Source: Syntrophorhabdaceae bacterium PtaU1.Bin034 (GTDB lineage: Bacteria > Desulfobacterota_G > Syntrophorhabdia > Syntrophorhabdales > WCHB1-27). Taken from it: a DNA stretch of 19,234 nucleotides. Below are positions 6,512 through 13,818 of the stretch, one piece after another (positions within the stretch are counted from its first letter, which is position 1; each line of letters starts with the position of its first letter). The notes under the pieces were generated by a model. The model made no database searches. It was given only the letters and a program-made list of their open reading frames with translations, and was not told the DNA's origin. The position numbers and the translations under genes were made by a program. Location of the stretch: NCBI GenBank assembly GCA_002067405.1, contig MVRP01000067.1, forward strand, positions 1 to 19,234. The letters are read 5' to 3'.

Positions 6512-6849
6512 TGTGTTTCTCCCTTCTGGCCGGTTTGACTGGCGTCCCGGTAGTACGGAGTCAGGTCGATCGTTTCGTTCCTGAGGTCTTTGTAGTATTT
6601 CTCCGGGTCCGGCTCGCCCGGAAACAGGATGGTTTTCTCGTCCGGCCTTTCGTCCGCCCTGACCCCCGCGAGCTGGGCAAGGGCCTCGTTGAGCCGTGCA
6701 ACGCGTTCATGGTGGGCTTGCCGGGTCCGCCCGACGTGCTGGTCTTTGAAATCGTTGACCTTCTTGACCGCCGTGCCGGCGACCGACATAACGGTGGGGA
6801 TCGCCGCCAGGAGAAGTATGGCCTTTGCTGCGAGTGTGGTCTTGGTCAT
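6508..6849 (-). CDS. Small membrane-anchored protein (113 aa)
   Basis: It begins with a hydrophobic segment at about 5-27 (AAKAILLLAAIPTVMSVAG) that is either an uncleaved anchor or a signal peptide. A charged, helical, His/Arg-rich middle (40-65) and a polar C-terminus follow. No known domain is seen. Both ends overlap their neighbours by 4 bases (ATGA), so it is translated as part of the same operon as the coupling protein and the lipoprotein. Its size and topology would suit an accessory protein of a secretion complex, but this rests on context alone. Confidence 0.75.
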   Translation of the reverse strand: MTKTTLAAKAILLLAAIPTVMSVAGTAVKKVNDFKDQHVGRTRQAHHERVARLNEALAQLAGVRADERPDEKTILFPGEPDPEKYYKDLRNETIDLTPYYRDASQTGQKGETQ

Positions 6850-7172
6850 TTGTTCCCTCCCTTGGCCTTGTCGGCCTCTTCCAACTCTTTTTCAAATTTC
6901 TGCTGGAATTCCTCGGACTTCTTCTCCTTCTCGGCCTCTTTGGCCTTGTATTTCAATAGGCGCTCCTCGGCTTCCCGAGCCCTGGCAAGGTACTTGTCCT
7001 TGTCTTGGGTGGATTTGGAGAGTGTGGCTTCTGTTTCGTTCCAGACTCGTTCAAATGCCGCATCTTCAAGGTGAATGTGAGTGTCGTGCTTGCTTTGCAT
7101 GGACACGACGTACCAAAAGACTATGGCTAGTATGGGGGAGGTAAAGATTAATATTTTTAATATGTTATGCAT
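6846..7172 (-). CDS. Membrane-anchored coiled-coil protein (108 aa)
   Basis: One N-terminal transmembrane helix (about 5-24, ILKILIFTSPILAIVFWYVV) is followed by a strongly charged heptad-like region to the end (DKDKYLARAREAEERLLKYK and onward), a probable parallel coiled coil. The start has AGGAGG at 6-base spacing and lies 9 bp downstream of the coupling-protein gene. The layout resembles inner-membrane scaffold proteins, but low-complexity coiled coils give poor homology signals, so I assign no function. Confidence 0.75.
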   Translation of the reverse strand: MHNILKILIFTSPILAIVFWYVVSMQSKHDTHIHLEDAAFERVWNETEATLSKSTQDKDKYLARAREAEERLLKYKAKEAEKEKKSEEFQQKFEKELEEADKAKGGNK

Positions 7173-7181
7173 GGATGCCTC

Positions 7182-8948
7182 CTAAATAAGGATTTCCTCT
7201 TGTTGCTGCAGGTCGTCCAGATCGTGGTCATGGCCTTGCTCCTTGGCGTCACGACGTTCCCGTTCCGGTTCCTGGGTTTCGATGTCAATCATTGCTACCT
7301 GTTTGGCGGCGATGGCGCCGAGAACCAGATCCGGCCGGATGACAAAGCTCTCCGCGATGGAAGGGTGTGACTTGTACTGCAACACCGTCCGGGTGATCGG
7401 TACCACGTTCGGGATTTTTACGTAGGCGTTCAGGTCGGGCAGATTCATGATGTCGGATGGCTTGAGGAGCTTTTCGATTTTCCGGCGTTCCATGAGGCTT
7501 ATGCCGTCGCGGTTGTCTGCCACCCCAAACGATACAGTCTGGTCCGGTTCAATGAACTCTGTGTCCCCGATCTTATCGGAGAGGTAGCGAGCCGTTTTTG
7601 GGTCGCTTACCGCGAACATCACCGATGTGCCGCTTGCGTTTACAATTGTATCCGCCACATCCTGCGTATAGAGCTTGTTGATTTGGCCCATATCCTGGAT
7701 ACCCAACCAGGCGCTTCCGCCCTTGGACCGCGAGGCGATGAGCAAATCTTTGATAGCCGAGAGCCGTTGTAGGGTACCGAATTCATCAATAACAAAGAAG
7801 ACACGCCGGTTGATGTCGTCGGGTAAGGACAAAAGTTTTTTGGCAAGCAGGTCGATGAACAGAGAGAGGATCGGCTTTAAGGTATCCCGCACTTCGGATT
7901 TGTTCGTGACAAAGATGCAGCCGCCCGGCTCGGCAAGCCACTTGTCAATCGTGAAATCACCTTGTATCCGCGACAAATATTCGAAGGCTGCGACATACTG
8001 CATCAGTACGGCAAAGACGCCCATTGCCTGTTTGCTCGACGCGTCCTCGACGAAACGCAGGCCTCGTTGCCCTCCGGGAACGGACGCTATCCAATCACGG
8101 ATGTCCTGACCTGGTGCCGTTACCGCTCGCCAGATATGCGCGTTAGTCCGCAGGTTGTTTGCCCATAAATAATGGAGGATTCCCGCGAAGACAGCCCGTC
8201 CGGCATCGTTCCAAAACGCATCGCCGGTATAAACCGGAGGTATCAAGCTCTCGGCGACGGTGTTTATGTCGAGCTCGGTTTTTATTTCGGCGAACACGTT
8301 CCATGCAGTACTACGTTGGTCAAGCGGATTAAATAAGATGTCACCTTTTCCCGGAACGAAGAACCTTGAAATATAGTCCCCCTTGAAGTCGTAAAGGACT
8401 ATTTTTTCGTGGCGCGCCCGGAGCTGTTCAAGGATCGCCGACAAGAAAACCGTCTTGCCGGTTCCCGGGCGGCCGATCACAAAAACGTGCTTGATCTCCT
8501 CTTTTCGAGGCAGTTGAAAACTGCCAAAGGGCAGGTCGCCCCGGTCCTGGAGCAACCGCCTGAAATCTTCGGGTTCAACGAGGCGAGCTCCACTTACATA
8601 TTTCCGTTCCGCCTGTTTCCTGGCCCGCTGTTTGAATCTGCCGAGAATCCAGGGGTAGGCAAACCAGAGAATGGCGCAAACCACGAAGTAGGCGAGACTT
8701 TTTTTAACGATGAACTGGATGATCTTTTTAAGAATGGCCGGGTCCGGAAAAGCAAAAGATGTAAGGCTGCCACCCATATATTTTGCGAGGAGCACATAGA
8801 CTTCCCGCAACTGAAAACCACTCAACGCGATAGTGCACAAGACGTGTAGCGCACCCAGGATCATAAAGATGTGCAGGTGCATTTTCGCTGTCATTTGAAA
8901 CGCGTTAAACCAAGTTTCAAATCCTTTGTAGGTCTCGTCTTTTTTCAT
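7182..8948 (-). CDS. traD: TraD/VirD4-type conjugative coupling protein
   Basis: A 588-residue ATPase that recruits the relaxase-DNA complex and docks it on a type IV secretion channel at the inner membrane. Two transmembrane helices (about 25-45 and 84-104) precede the soluble motor. The Walker A motif is GRPGTGKT (159-166) with the following YDFKGDY, and Walker B is VFFVIDEFG (383-391). ASRSKGGSAWLGIQDMGQ further downstream is typical of the TraD/TrwB type IV DNA-binding domain. The charged tail is rich in Glu, Asp and Gln, a usual place for relaxosome contacts. The gene overlaps the RHH gene by 4 bases. It appears complete and functional, yet no mating-channel ATPase is in the window. Confidence 0.93.
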   Translation of the reverse strand: MKKDETYKGFETWFNAFQMTAKMHLHIFMILGALHVLCTIALSGFQLREVYVLLAKYMGGSLTSFAFPDPAILKKIIQFIVKKSLAYFVVCAILWFAYPWILGRFKQRARKQAERKYVSGARLVEPEDFRRLLQDRGDLPFGSFQLPRKEEIKHVFVIGRPGTGKTVFLSAILEQLRARHEKIVLYDFKGDYISRFFVPGKGDILFNPLDQRSTAWNVFAEIKTELDINTVAESLIPPVYTGDAFWNDAGRAVFAGILHYLWANNLRTNAHIWRAVTAPGQDIRDWIASVPGGQRGLRFVEDASSKQAMGVFAVLMQYVAAFEYLSRIQGDFTIDKWLAEPGGCIFVTNKSEVRDTLKPILSLFIDLLAKKLLSLPDDINRRVFFVIDEFGTLQRLSAIKDLLIASRSKGGSAWLGIQDMGQINKLYTQDVADTIVNASGTSVMFAVSDPKTARYLSDKIGDTEFIEPDQTVSFGVADNRDGISLMERRKIEKLLKPSDIMNLPDLNAYVKIPNVVPITRTVLQYKSHPSIAESFVIRPDLVLGAIAAKQVAMIDIETQEPERERRDAKEQGHDHDLDDLQQQEEILI

Positions 8949-9313
8949 GATTTGGCCTCTTGTAAGGCATCAAGTAAGCGTCCAGACAAAGCTTTAAGTG
9001 TGTCGGCTTGGCCGGCATACGCCGGGGGATTTCCAAGGCGCACGATCTCCGCCAAGTACGCGGCGAGAGCCTTTACGTGGGCTGGGGTGGCGGCGTGGAT
9101 TGCATGGCTTGTCCCTGAGAGTTTTACACGGATTAAAGCAACATCCGCAATAAGTTGCTGGAGCGCTTCGGCCTCGTGTTTTATGGCGGTATGTTCTTGA
9201 AATAGCAGTCCGCGCAGGAAGTCCGAAATTGTTTGATTGCCCCTGAGGTCATCCAATCTCTGTCTTTCCGCGTCGGACATTTTGATGCTGACTCGATTAT
9301 TCTTTTTCTTCAT
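8945..9313 (-). CDS. Ribbon-helix-helix relaxosome accessory protein
   Basis: A 122-residue protein with a ribbon-helix-helix N-terminus: a basic strand (NRVSIKMSDAERQRLDDLRG) and then TISDFLRGLL. A helical C-terminal part probably oligomerises or contacts the coupling protein. Small RHH proteins of this kind (TraY, MobC and similar) bind oriT repeats, bend DNA and repress their own promoter. The start has GGAGG at 6-base spacing. Immediately upstream lie eight GGTCCTAC-type motifs (9343-9533), its likely binding sites, and then the predicted nic. The stop overlaps the coupling-protein ATG, tying the two products together. Confidence 0.8.
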   Translation of the reverse strand: MKKKNNRVSIKMSDAERQRLDDLRGNQTISDFLRGLLFQEHTAIKHEAEALQQLIADVALIRVKLSGTSHAIHAATPAHVKALAAYLAEIVRLGNPPAYAGQADTLKALSGRLLDALQEAKS

Positions 9314-9342
9314 TTCTAACCTCCAAAAATGGGTAAAAATAC

Positions 9343-9533
9343 GGTCCTACTGGTCCTACAAAACGGCAAAAATGAGTCCTACCACACGATTTCCTTGAAA
9401 ACAGGGAGTTTTTGGGCCGTTTTTCAACGATGTCGGTCCTACCTCCGGTCCGATTGCAGTTTATCCTGTCGTGACAATGGTTTTTGGCTGTTTTTTCAAA
9501 ACTCGGTCCTACTACCGGTCCTATTCGTCCTAC
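9343..9533. repeat. GGTCCTAC motif cluster (candidate accessory-protein binding sites)
   Basis: Eight 8-mers fit the consensus GGTCCTAC with at most one or two changes, beginning at 9343, 9352, 9375, 9435, 9447, 9505, 9517 and 9526. All point the same way on the plus strand. Pairs are spaced 9 or 12 bp apart, close to one helical turn. A 20-bp block with two motifs recurs at 9435-9454 and 9505-9524 inside a roughly 70-bp imperfect tandem unit. The cluster lies between the RHH gene and the predicted nic. Confidence 0.8.
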
Positions 9534-9584
9534 CATTAAGTCTATGATTTTGTTTGGTTTTTCTGTTTTAGCTTTTTTGGTCGT

Positions 9585-9645
9585 GCAAGCTTCCGCTTGC
9601 GTCGGGTGTGTACCAAAAGAGTGGGGGTGCGGGGGATACCCCCGC
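9585..9645 (+). other. oriT: Predicted origin of transfer (oriT) with F-like nic
   Basis: A hairpin GCAAGC-ttcc-GCTTGC (9585-9600) is followed directly by GTCGGGTGT and then GTACC, with the predicted nick between 9609 and 9610 on the plus strand. As I recall the F plasmid oriT, its nicked strand has a GC-ended hairpin followed by GTGGGGTGT/GGTGC. The nine bases before the nick therefore match at eight positions. An AT-rich stretch (9537-9580) precedes the hairpin, where F has an IHF site, and a 7-bp GC hairpin (9629-9645) follows. The cognate MOBF relaxase gene lies 0.4 kb away. Confidence 0.7.
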
Positions 9646-9690
9646 TTAGAGCGTTGGTGACTGCTGCAAGTCCTGTTTCCCGGTAGGGAA

Positions 9691-9799
9691 TGAGATGTCA
9701 AAATGGCAGATTTTGAGATGTCAAAGGGTGCAATTGCATGAGTCGCAAACGCGGACTGCCGGGAAATGAATCTGCTTTGTAGAAGGAGATTCATTTCCC
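9691..9799. repeat. Direct repeats and a 12-bp inverted repeat beside oriT
   Basis: TGAGATGTCAAA occurs twice (9691-9702 and 9714-9725). GGGAAATGAATC (9761-9772) is perfectly inverted as GATTCATTTCCC (9788-9799), with a 15-base loop. The right arm overlaps the last codons of the gene at 9791-10057. No T-run follows, so a regulatory or relaxosome role, or an mRNA end structure for the relaxase operon, is more likely than a simple terminator. Confidence 0.6.
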
Positions 9800-10057
9800 A
9801 ACCTCCAACTGACCTTTGCTCTCCGATTTTTTACTCCCGGTTTCACCTCCGGTCCGCTCAGGAGACGCAACTTTGCATCCTTCCCGCCGAGCTTCCCGAA
9901 TAACATCGGAGTAGAATTTATCGAGGTCAAAATCAGGACGCTCAAGCCAGTTCAAAACCAGCTTACCGACTCTCGCGTATTTCTCCTTTTCTATCCTCTC
10001 CGCCACCTCCAAAAGCTTTTTTGCCTGTGTCCTCAATGCCATAGGATCGTTCTTCAT
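9791..10057 (-). CDS. Small helical protein between relaxase gene and oriT
   Basis: An 88-residue basic protein with a helical first half (ALRTQAKKLLEVAERIEKEK, then ARVGKLVLNWLERPDFDLDKFY) and a polar, probably disordered tail. The start has AGGAGG at 8-base spacing, 12 bp downstream of the relaxase stop. The helix pattern faintly recalls the short TraD proteins (not the coupling ATPase) found next to relaxases in some mobilizable elements, but this is too weak to name. Position next to oriT suggests a relaxosome or regulatory helper. Its tail shares SPERTGGETGSKKSESK-type composition with the relaxase tail (TPERAAGGETERSHKAESE), perhaps from duplication. Confidence 0.7.
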   Translation of the reverse strand: MKNDPMALRTQAKKLLEVAERIEKEKYARVGKLVLNWLERPDFDLDKFYSDVIREARREGCKVASPERTGGETGSKKSESKGQLEVGK

Positions 10058-10069
10058 TCTTTGTTCCTC

Positions 10070-13000
10070 CTACCTCTCTATTTCGATGTCTTTGCTCTTC
10101 TCGTTATCCGATCTTTGCCGCTCGCTCTCAGCTTTATGGCTCCGCTCGGTTTCGCCTCCTGCGGCCCGCTCAGGAGTGGCGGAATCTGCTCTATCTTTCA
10201 TGCCGCTTTCCATGCCTTTGCCGGTTTCGTTCTTGATGATTTCGCCTCCTTCCATTTGGGTCTTTTCCGTACCTTCCTTTTCTATCTTTCCCGGTTCCGA
10301 TTTGCCGTAATCCAAAGTGGATGTTTTCACCTGCTCTCTCATTGCCGCCTGCTCAAGTTCGGACGCCGAATCGGTATAAATGCTGATGTCCTGTTTGCCC
10401 CTTGACATCGCCACATATACGCTGTTGTAGCTCTGCTGTTCCTGCCCGGACTCCCCGTGAAAGATCACGTCTTTAGCCGTTTGCCCCTGGCTCTTGTGGG
10501 TTGTAACGCTATAGCCATGATCGATGTAGCTGTAGTTTTGGGGGTTAACAGTGATCTCTTTCCCTGAATCCGTTTTGACGGTCATGGCCCTATCATCCAG
10601 GCCCACAACTTGCCCCGTCATGCCGTTCTGAACTCCGAGCTTTTTGTCATTCTTCAAGAAGACAACCTTGTCTCCGTCAACGAAGCCCTGCACCTTTTCC
10701 TCGTACGCGGCCAAGCTCGCGCCGTGCTGTCTAACATCAATTGTCCGACTCTGACCTTTTACGTTAAGAGTAATGGTGTGGTTTGCCCGGTCGACCGCTT
10801 CCACACGGCCCTGTGCGCCGACCTTAATTCCCGTTTTGCCACCGTTAACGACGACGATATCTCCGACGGTATACGACTGAGCAAAATGCTGCTCAGTCGG
10901 CCCTATTGCCTTGCTCTCGCGCACAACAAAATGGTGTTCTTGCCCCTGAAGTTTTCCCTGCTCTTTCAGTCGCTCTCTGATCGCTCGATTCAGCGTGTTG
11001 CGGTCCGCATTCCGCGCGGTAACGATCAGGGTGTTTTCATGATTTTTCCGGGAGGTATAATCATTAACAATTGCCTCCCGTCGGCTTTCCCGGTCCGCGA
11101 TTTCATGGATTTTTCCGTGGGTTTTTAGCTTCTCGAACGCCTTTGCAATCCGCTTCCCGGCAATGTCCTGCACAATCTCTTTGTAGCCAGGATCCTGCTG
11201 CCGGATCGCCTCTGTCATCTGCACCGTTTTCATCGCCTCGGTGGTCTGAAGTTTGTCAAACATCTTGCCGGCCGAGATGCTCTGTAGCTGTTTGGTGTCG
11301 CCGATCATGACAACACGCGCTTCGGCCTTTTGGGCGGCATCAAGGAGCTGATGAAGTTGCCTTGACCCGACCATGCTGGCCTCGTCCACGATCCACACCT
11401 CTTTGCCTTTTTGGACGCTGTTGCCGGGGTCTTTGATGATTTCCGTGGCGTATGCCTCTATCTTTCCGCCCGCCAGACGCTCATGCCTGGTATGGATGAT
11501 CTCTCCACTTTGGAGCAGGGTATAGGACTCGTAAAATTGCCGTTCGGCTCCCCCCTGGCCCATGACGTGCCAGTGGCTCACTTGCTTGCCGCGCGTCACA
11601 CTGCTGTCCTGGTCGCGAAAGAACACGTCCTTGGTTTGGTTCTTTTCCCTCGCGACGGCGTGAGGATTTATGGCTGCTACGGCCTTGTGCCAGGTATTTT
11701 TGAGGGTGTCTTGTACATCCCTCTTTACTGCGTCCAAGTAACGCTCCTGAGTGATCGTCATTCCACCGTTCCGCCTCAGGCTCGTGCGAGTGTCTAAAAT
11801 CAGACTTTTCGCGCCCACGGCCTTTTCTATGTCGTCCAGATCAGCGCCCTGCTTGACGGCCTCGATGTCTTTGACGCTGAAGTGTTTCATCGCCTCCGCG
11901 TATTTGTTTGAATCCGGATTGTTGAGGGATTTTTGAGGATCAAATCCACCCAAAAAATGATGCAAAGTCTGGCTTTTGATTCCCGGGCCGTCCGCGAGTT
12001 CTTGACTCGCTTTCCCAGTGAACGTAAGCCCACGCGGAAAGAAGCCTTGCCCCTCAAGCTGCTCCTTGACCACGGACAACATCGTGGTCTTGCCCGTGCC
12101 GGCATCCCCTTGAATGCCGGTCAGTTTGTCCGCGGAACATAGAATATGTTCAACCGCTTGTTTTTGGCCGTCTGTTAAGTGACTGTATTTATTGCTAACT
12201 GCAGCCTTAACTTGCTCGCTGGACAGGATCGGCTGCACGGACTTTTGCCCGTTCCTGGCGTCCTGGAGAATCCCCCGCTCGATTTTTTGCATTTCCTTGG
12301 TCGTAAAAACGTCATTGCCCCGCTCATCTTTGCCTATAAGCTTGATTTGGTGGTCTTTAAAAGTTCGGCTTTGAAAGTTAATAAACGCTTGTTCAAGCTC
12401 GCCGAACCGCAGTTCCCCGACCGACATCCGGGCGGCGGTTTTGAGTACATCCTCACGGCTGAAGGTGCTTTCCTGCTCCGTCAGCGCCTGCGTAGCCATT
12501 TGGATGTATTCGTACTCGTCCGGCTTTGGAGATGTCCGTTCCGCCTCGGCTGCTTTGGCCTTTTCCCCTGCCTCCCGGACGCTGGCGAGGATGGAATCTT
12601 TGGTGTGCCCTTGCTTTTCGAGCCGCTCTGCCCACGCTTCCCGGACAACGGACGGGTCAACATTTTTCTTGGCTTGTCGGGAGTCCAGGCAGGCCATTTC
12701 CCTCAACCTGCTCTCGCTGGCATCCGGGTATTCTTTCTGGAGTTTTTCTGCCGCCGCCTTGATTTGCTCGGATCGACGGCTGAAATGATCGATAAGGCTT
12801 TTGTCAACGCCCGCGATCTCGAAAAAACTTTTGCTGTCCGCCTCAACCGCATACCCCAACTCTTTCAGATTTGCGGCAAGTTCAGCACGGTACATCTGTC
12901 CAAGTAACATCTTGTTTTGGTATAGGTTTTCGTTTGCCAAGGCTTTCCATTTGCTTCCAGGGTCTTGGACAACATTTAATACGACGGCGTGAGTATGAAG

Positions 13001-13459
13001 CTGTGGATCAAGCTCGCGGCTGGTGTCATGGGCAAATTTGGCAATAAGCAAATTCTCGGTATTTACCCGCTCGGTTTGCCCGCCCTGAGTCATGCGGCAC
13101 TGGGCTATGTTTGTTTCCGCGTACTGCAACGCTGCACTCACTGCCCGTTCGTGCGCCTCGCGAACCTCTGTAATTCCGCAGACGTCCGAGAGGAGCGAAA
13201 CGCTTTTGGGCGCGCTGAAAGTGAGGTCAACGCCCCCTCTGTGCTCACCGTTTGAGGCGGCGGGAACGAGTTGGTTCGCGCCCGCCGGGTCCTTGCCATT
13301 CAGCAGATTTTCAAACGCGGCCTTGTCCACCGGGCCAGATAAGCCCAATAAGTCCGCGCCCTTCCCGGTCCACTGCCCCTCGGCCTTGGCGTAGTAGTTG
13401 TCCGATTTGGTGTAGTACGCGCTTGCCTGACCGGCGGTAACATTGCTGATGCTGAGCAT
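10070..13459 (-). CDS. traI: TraI/TrwC-family (MOBF) relaxase-helicase
   Basis: An 1129-residue protein that nicks oriT, stays attached to the 5' end and unwinds the transferred strand. The relaxase domain (about 1-290) has paired catalytic tyrosines YY at 15-16 and 22-23 and the metal-binding histidines H144, H155 and H157 (HDTSRELDPQLHTH). The helicase has Walker A GDAGTGKT (451-458), Walker B VWIVDEAS (688-695) and late motifs GYSVTTHKSQGQT (982-994) and MSRGK. About 230 residues separate Walker A from B, far more than in compact RecD-like helicases, so an insertion of roughly 150 residues lies around 510-685. The last 95 residues are charged and disordered; F TraI's additional C-terminal region is absent. 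The start lies 3 bases after the upstream stop, without a strong ribosome-binding site, so it is coupled. Confidence 0.95.
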   Translation of the reverse strand: MLSISNVTAGQASAYYTKSDNYYAKAEGQWTGKGADLLGLSGPVDKAAFENLLNGKDPAGANQLVPAASNGEHRGGVDLTFSAPKSVSLLSDVCGITEVREAHERAVSAALQYAETNIAQCRMTQGGQTERVNTENLLIAKFAHDTSRELDPQLHTHAVVLNVVQDPGSKWKALANENLYQNKMLLGQMYRAELAANLKELGYAVEADSKSFFEIAGVDKSLIDHFSRRSEQIKAAAEKLQKEYPDASESRLREMACLDSRQAKKNVDPSVVREAWAERLEKQGHTKDSILASVREAGEKAKAAEAERTSPKPDEYEYIQMATQALTEQESTFSREDVLKTAARMSVGELRFGELEQAFINFQSRTFKDHQIKLIGKDERGNDVFTTKEMQKIERGILQDARNGQKSVQPILSSEQVKAAVSNKYSHLTDGQKQAVEHILCSADKLTGIQGDAGTGKTTMLSVVKEQLEGQGFFPRGLTFTGKASQELADGPGIKSQTLHHFLGGFDPQKSLNNPDSNKYAEAMKHFSVKDIEAVKQGADLDDIEKAVGAKSLILDTRTSLRRNGGMTITQERYLDAVKRDVQDTLKNTWHKAVAAINPHAVAREKNQTKDVFFRDQDSSVTRGKQVSHWHVMGQGGAERQFYESYTLLQSGEIIHTRHERLAGGKIEAYATEIIKDPGNSVQKGKEVWIVDEASMVGSRQLHQLLDAAQKAEARVVMIGDTKQLQSISAGKMFDKLQTTEAMKTVQMTEAIRQQDPGYKEIVQDIAGKRIAKAFEKLKTHGKIHEIADRESRREAIVNDYTSRKNHENTLIVTARNADRNTLNRAIRERLKEQGKLQGQEHHFVVRESKAIGPTEQHFAQSYTVGDIVVVNGGKTGIKVGAQGRVEAVDRANHTITLNVKGQSRTIDVRQHGASLAAYEEKVQGFVDGDKVVFLKNDKKLGVQNGMTGQVVGLDDRAMTVKTDSGKEITVNPQNYSYIDHGYSVTTHKSQGQTAKDVIFHGESGQEQQSYNSVYVAMSRGKQDISIYTDSASELEQAAMREQVKTSTLDYGKSEPGKIEKEGTEKTQMEGGEIIKNETGKGMESGMKDRADSATPERAAGGETERSHKAESERQRSDNEKSKDIEIER

Positions 13460-13462
13460 GGC

Positions 13463-13633
13463 CTATCTGGGGAGGGGCGGGCGGCCGGAGAGAATCGCCA
13501 GGGCAATGGCGGCGGCAGTACCGGCCAAGAGAGCCAGGATGTCGAGGCAAACTGACGCGATTATCCACAGGCCCCAGCGCCACCAGTTCTGTTTGACATA
13601 CTGTTTTAGCTCGGCTTTGTCTTTAGGGGTCAT
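13463..13633 (-). CDS. Small single-membrane protein upstream of the relaxase
   Basis: A 56-residue protein with a basic/aromatic start (YVKQNWWRWGLW) and a hydrophobic segment at about 21-50 (IIASVCLDILALLAGTAAAI) that could be one long or two short membrane helices. The ATG at 13633 is chosen over the longer frame because it overlaps the AlpA-like gene's stop as ATGA and has GGAGG at 7-base spacing. The stop lies 3 bases before the relaxase ATG. No family is recognised; small membrane proteins in relaxase operons can serve exclusion or relaxosome anchoring, which is only a guess here. Confidence 0.65.
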   Translation of the reverse strand: MTPKDKAELKQYVKQNWWRWGLWIIASVCLDILALLAGTAAAIALAILSGRPPLPR

Positions 13634-13818
13634 GACCTCGCCTCCTCCGTGGTTTTTTGGACAAACTGGGCAATTTCGGCTGCGGACCAAACTGTTACCC
13701 GCTCACTTAGCTTGACCGGCTGCGGGTAAATACCTTTCTTCACGCCGCTCCACCACGCTGACCGGGAAACAGGAATGATTGCGAGAACTTGGGGTAACCT
13801 CAAAAACCTATCGCTCAT
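13630..13818 (-). CDS. AlpA-family DNA-binding regulator
   Basis: A 62-residue protein that is essentially one winged HTH: LRLPQVLAIIPVSRSAWWSG, then KKGIYPQPVKLSERVTVWSAAEIAQFV. This is the AlpA/prophage-regulator pattern, with the P-P-V-K-L wing and the W-x-x-x-E-I-x-x-F helix. Family members activate excision or element genes. The start has GGAGG at 6-base spacing and lies inside the end of the initiator-like gene (11-base overlap). It overlaps the small membrane gene by 4 bases. In this position it may tune the relaxase operon or couple replication and transfer. Confidence 0.88.
   Translation of the reverse strand: MSDRFLRLPQVLAIIPVSRSAWWSGVKKGIYPQPVKLSERVTVWSAAEIAQFVQKTTEEARS

Noticed and set aside
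6511..7144. Rightward open frames of 171-187 codons opposite the small membrane proteins
   Set aside because: The opposite strand has tightly overlapping genes with good starts and plausible membrane segments. The rightward frames are arginine/serine-rich shadows.
9343..9533. CRISPR array
   Set aside because: The repeats are only 8 bp, the spacing is irregular (9-60 bp), and no cas genes are present.
9585..9645. Pair of rho-independent terminators
   Set aside because: Neither GC hairpin is followed by a T-run in either direction, and the sequence between them fits an F-like nic.
9297..9794. A 165-codon leftward open frame across the oriT region
   Set aside because: It has no ribosome-binding site, overlaps the RHH gene start, and its composition comes from the GGTCCTAC repeats and hairpins. 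The region reads as non-coding.
10610..12907. Long rightward open frames antisense to the relaxase (10610-11128, 12179-12907)
   Set aside because: They are shadows of a well-supported 1129-codon gene with clear catalytic motifs, and they show no domains or ribosome-binding sites.
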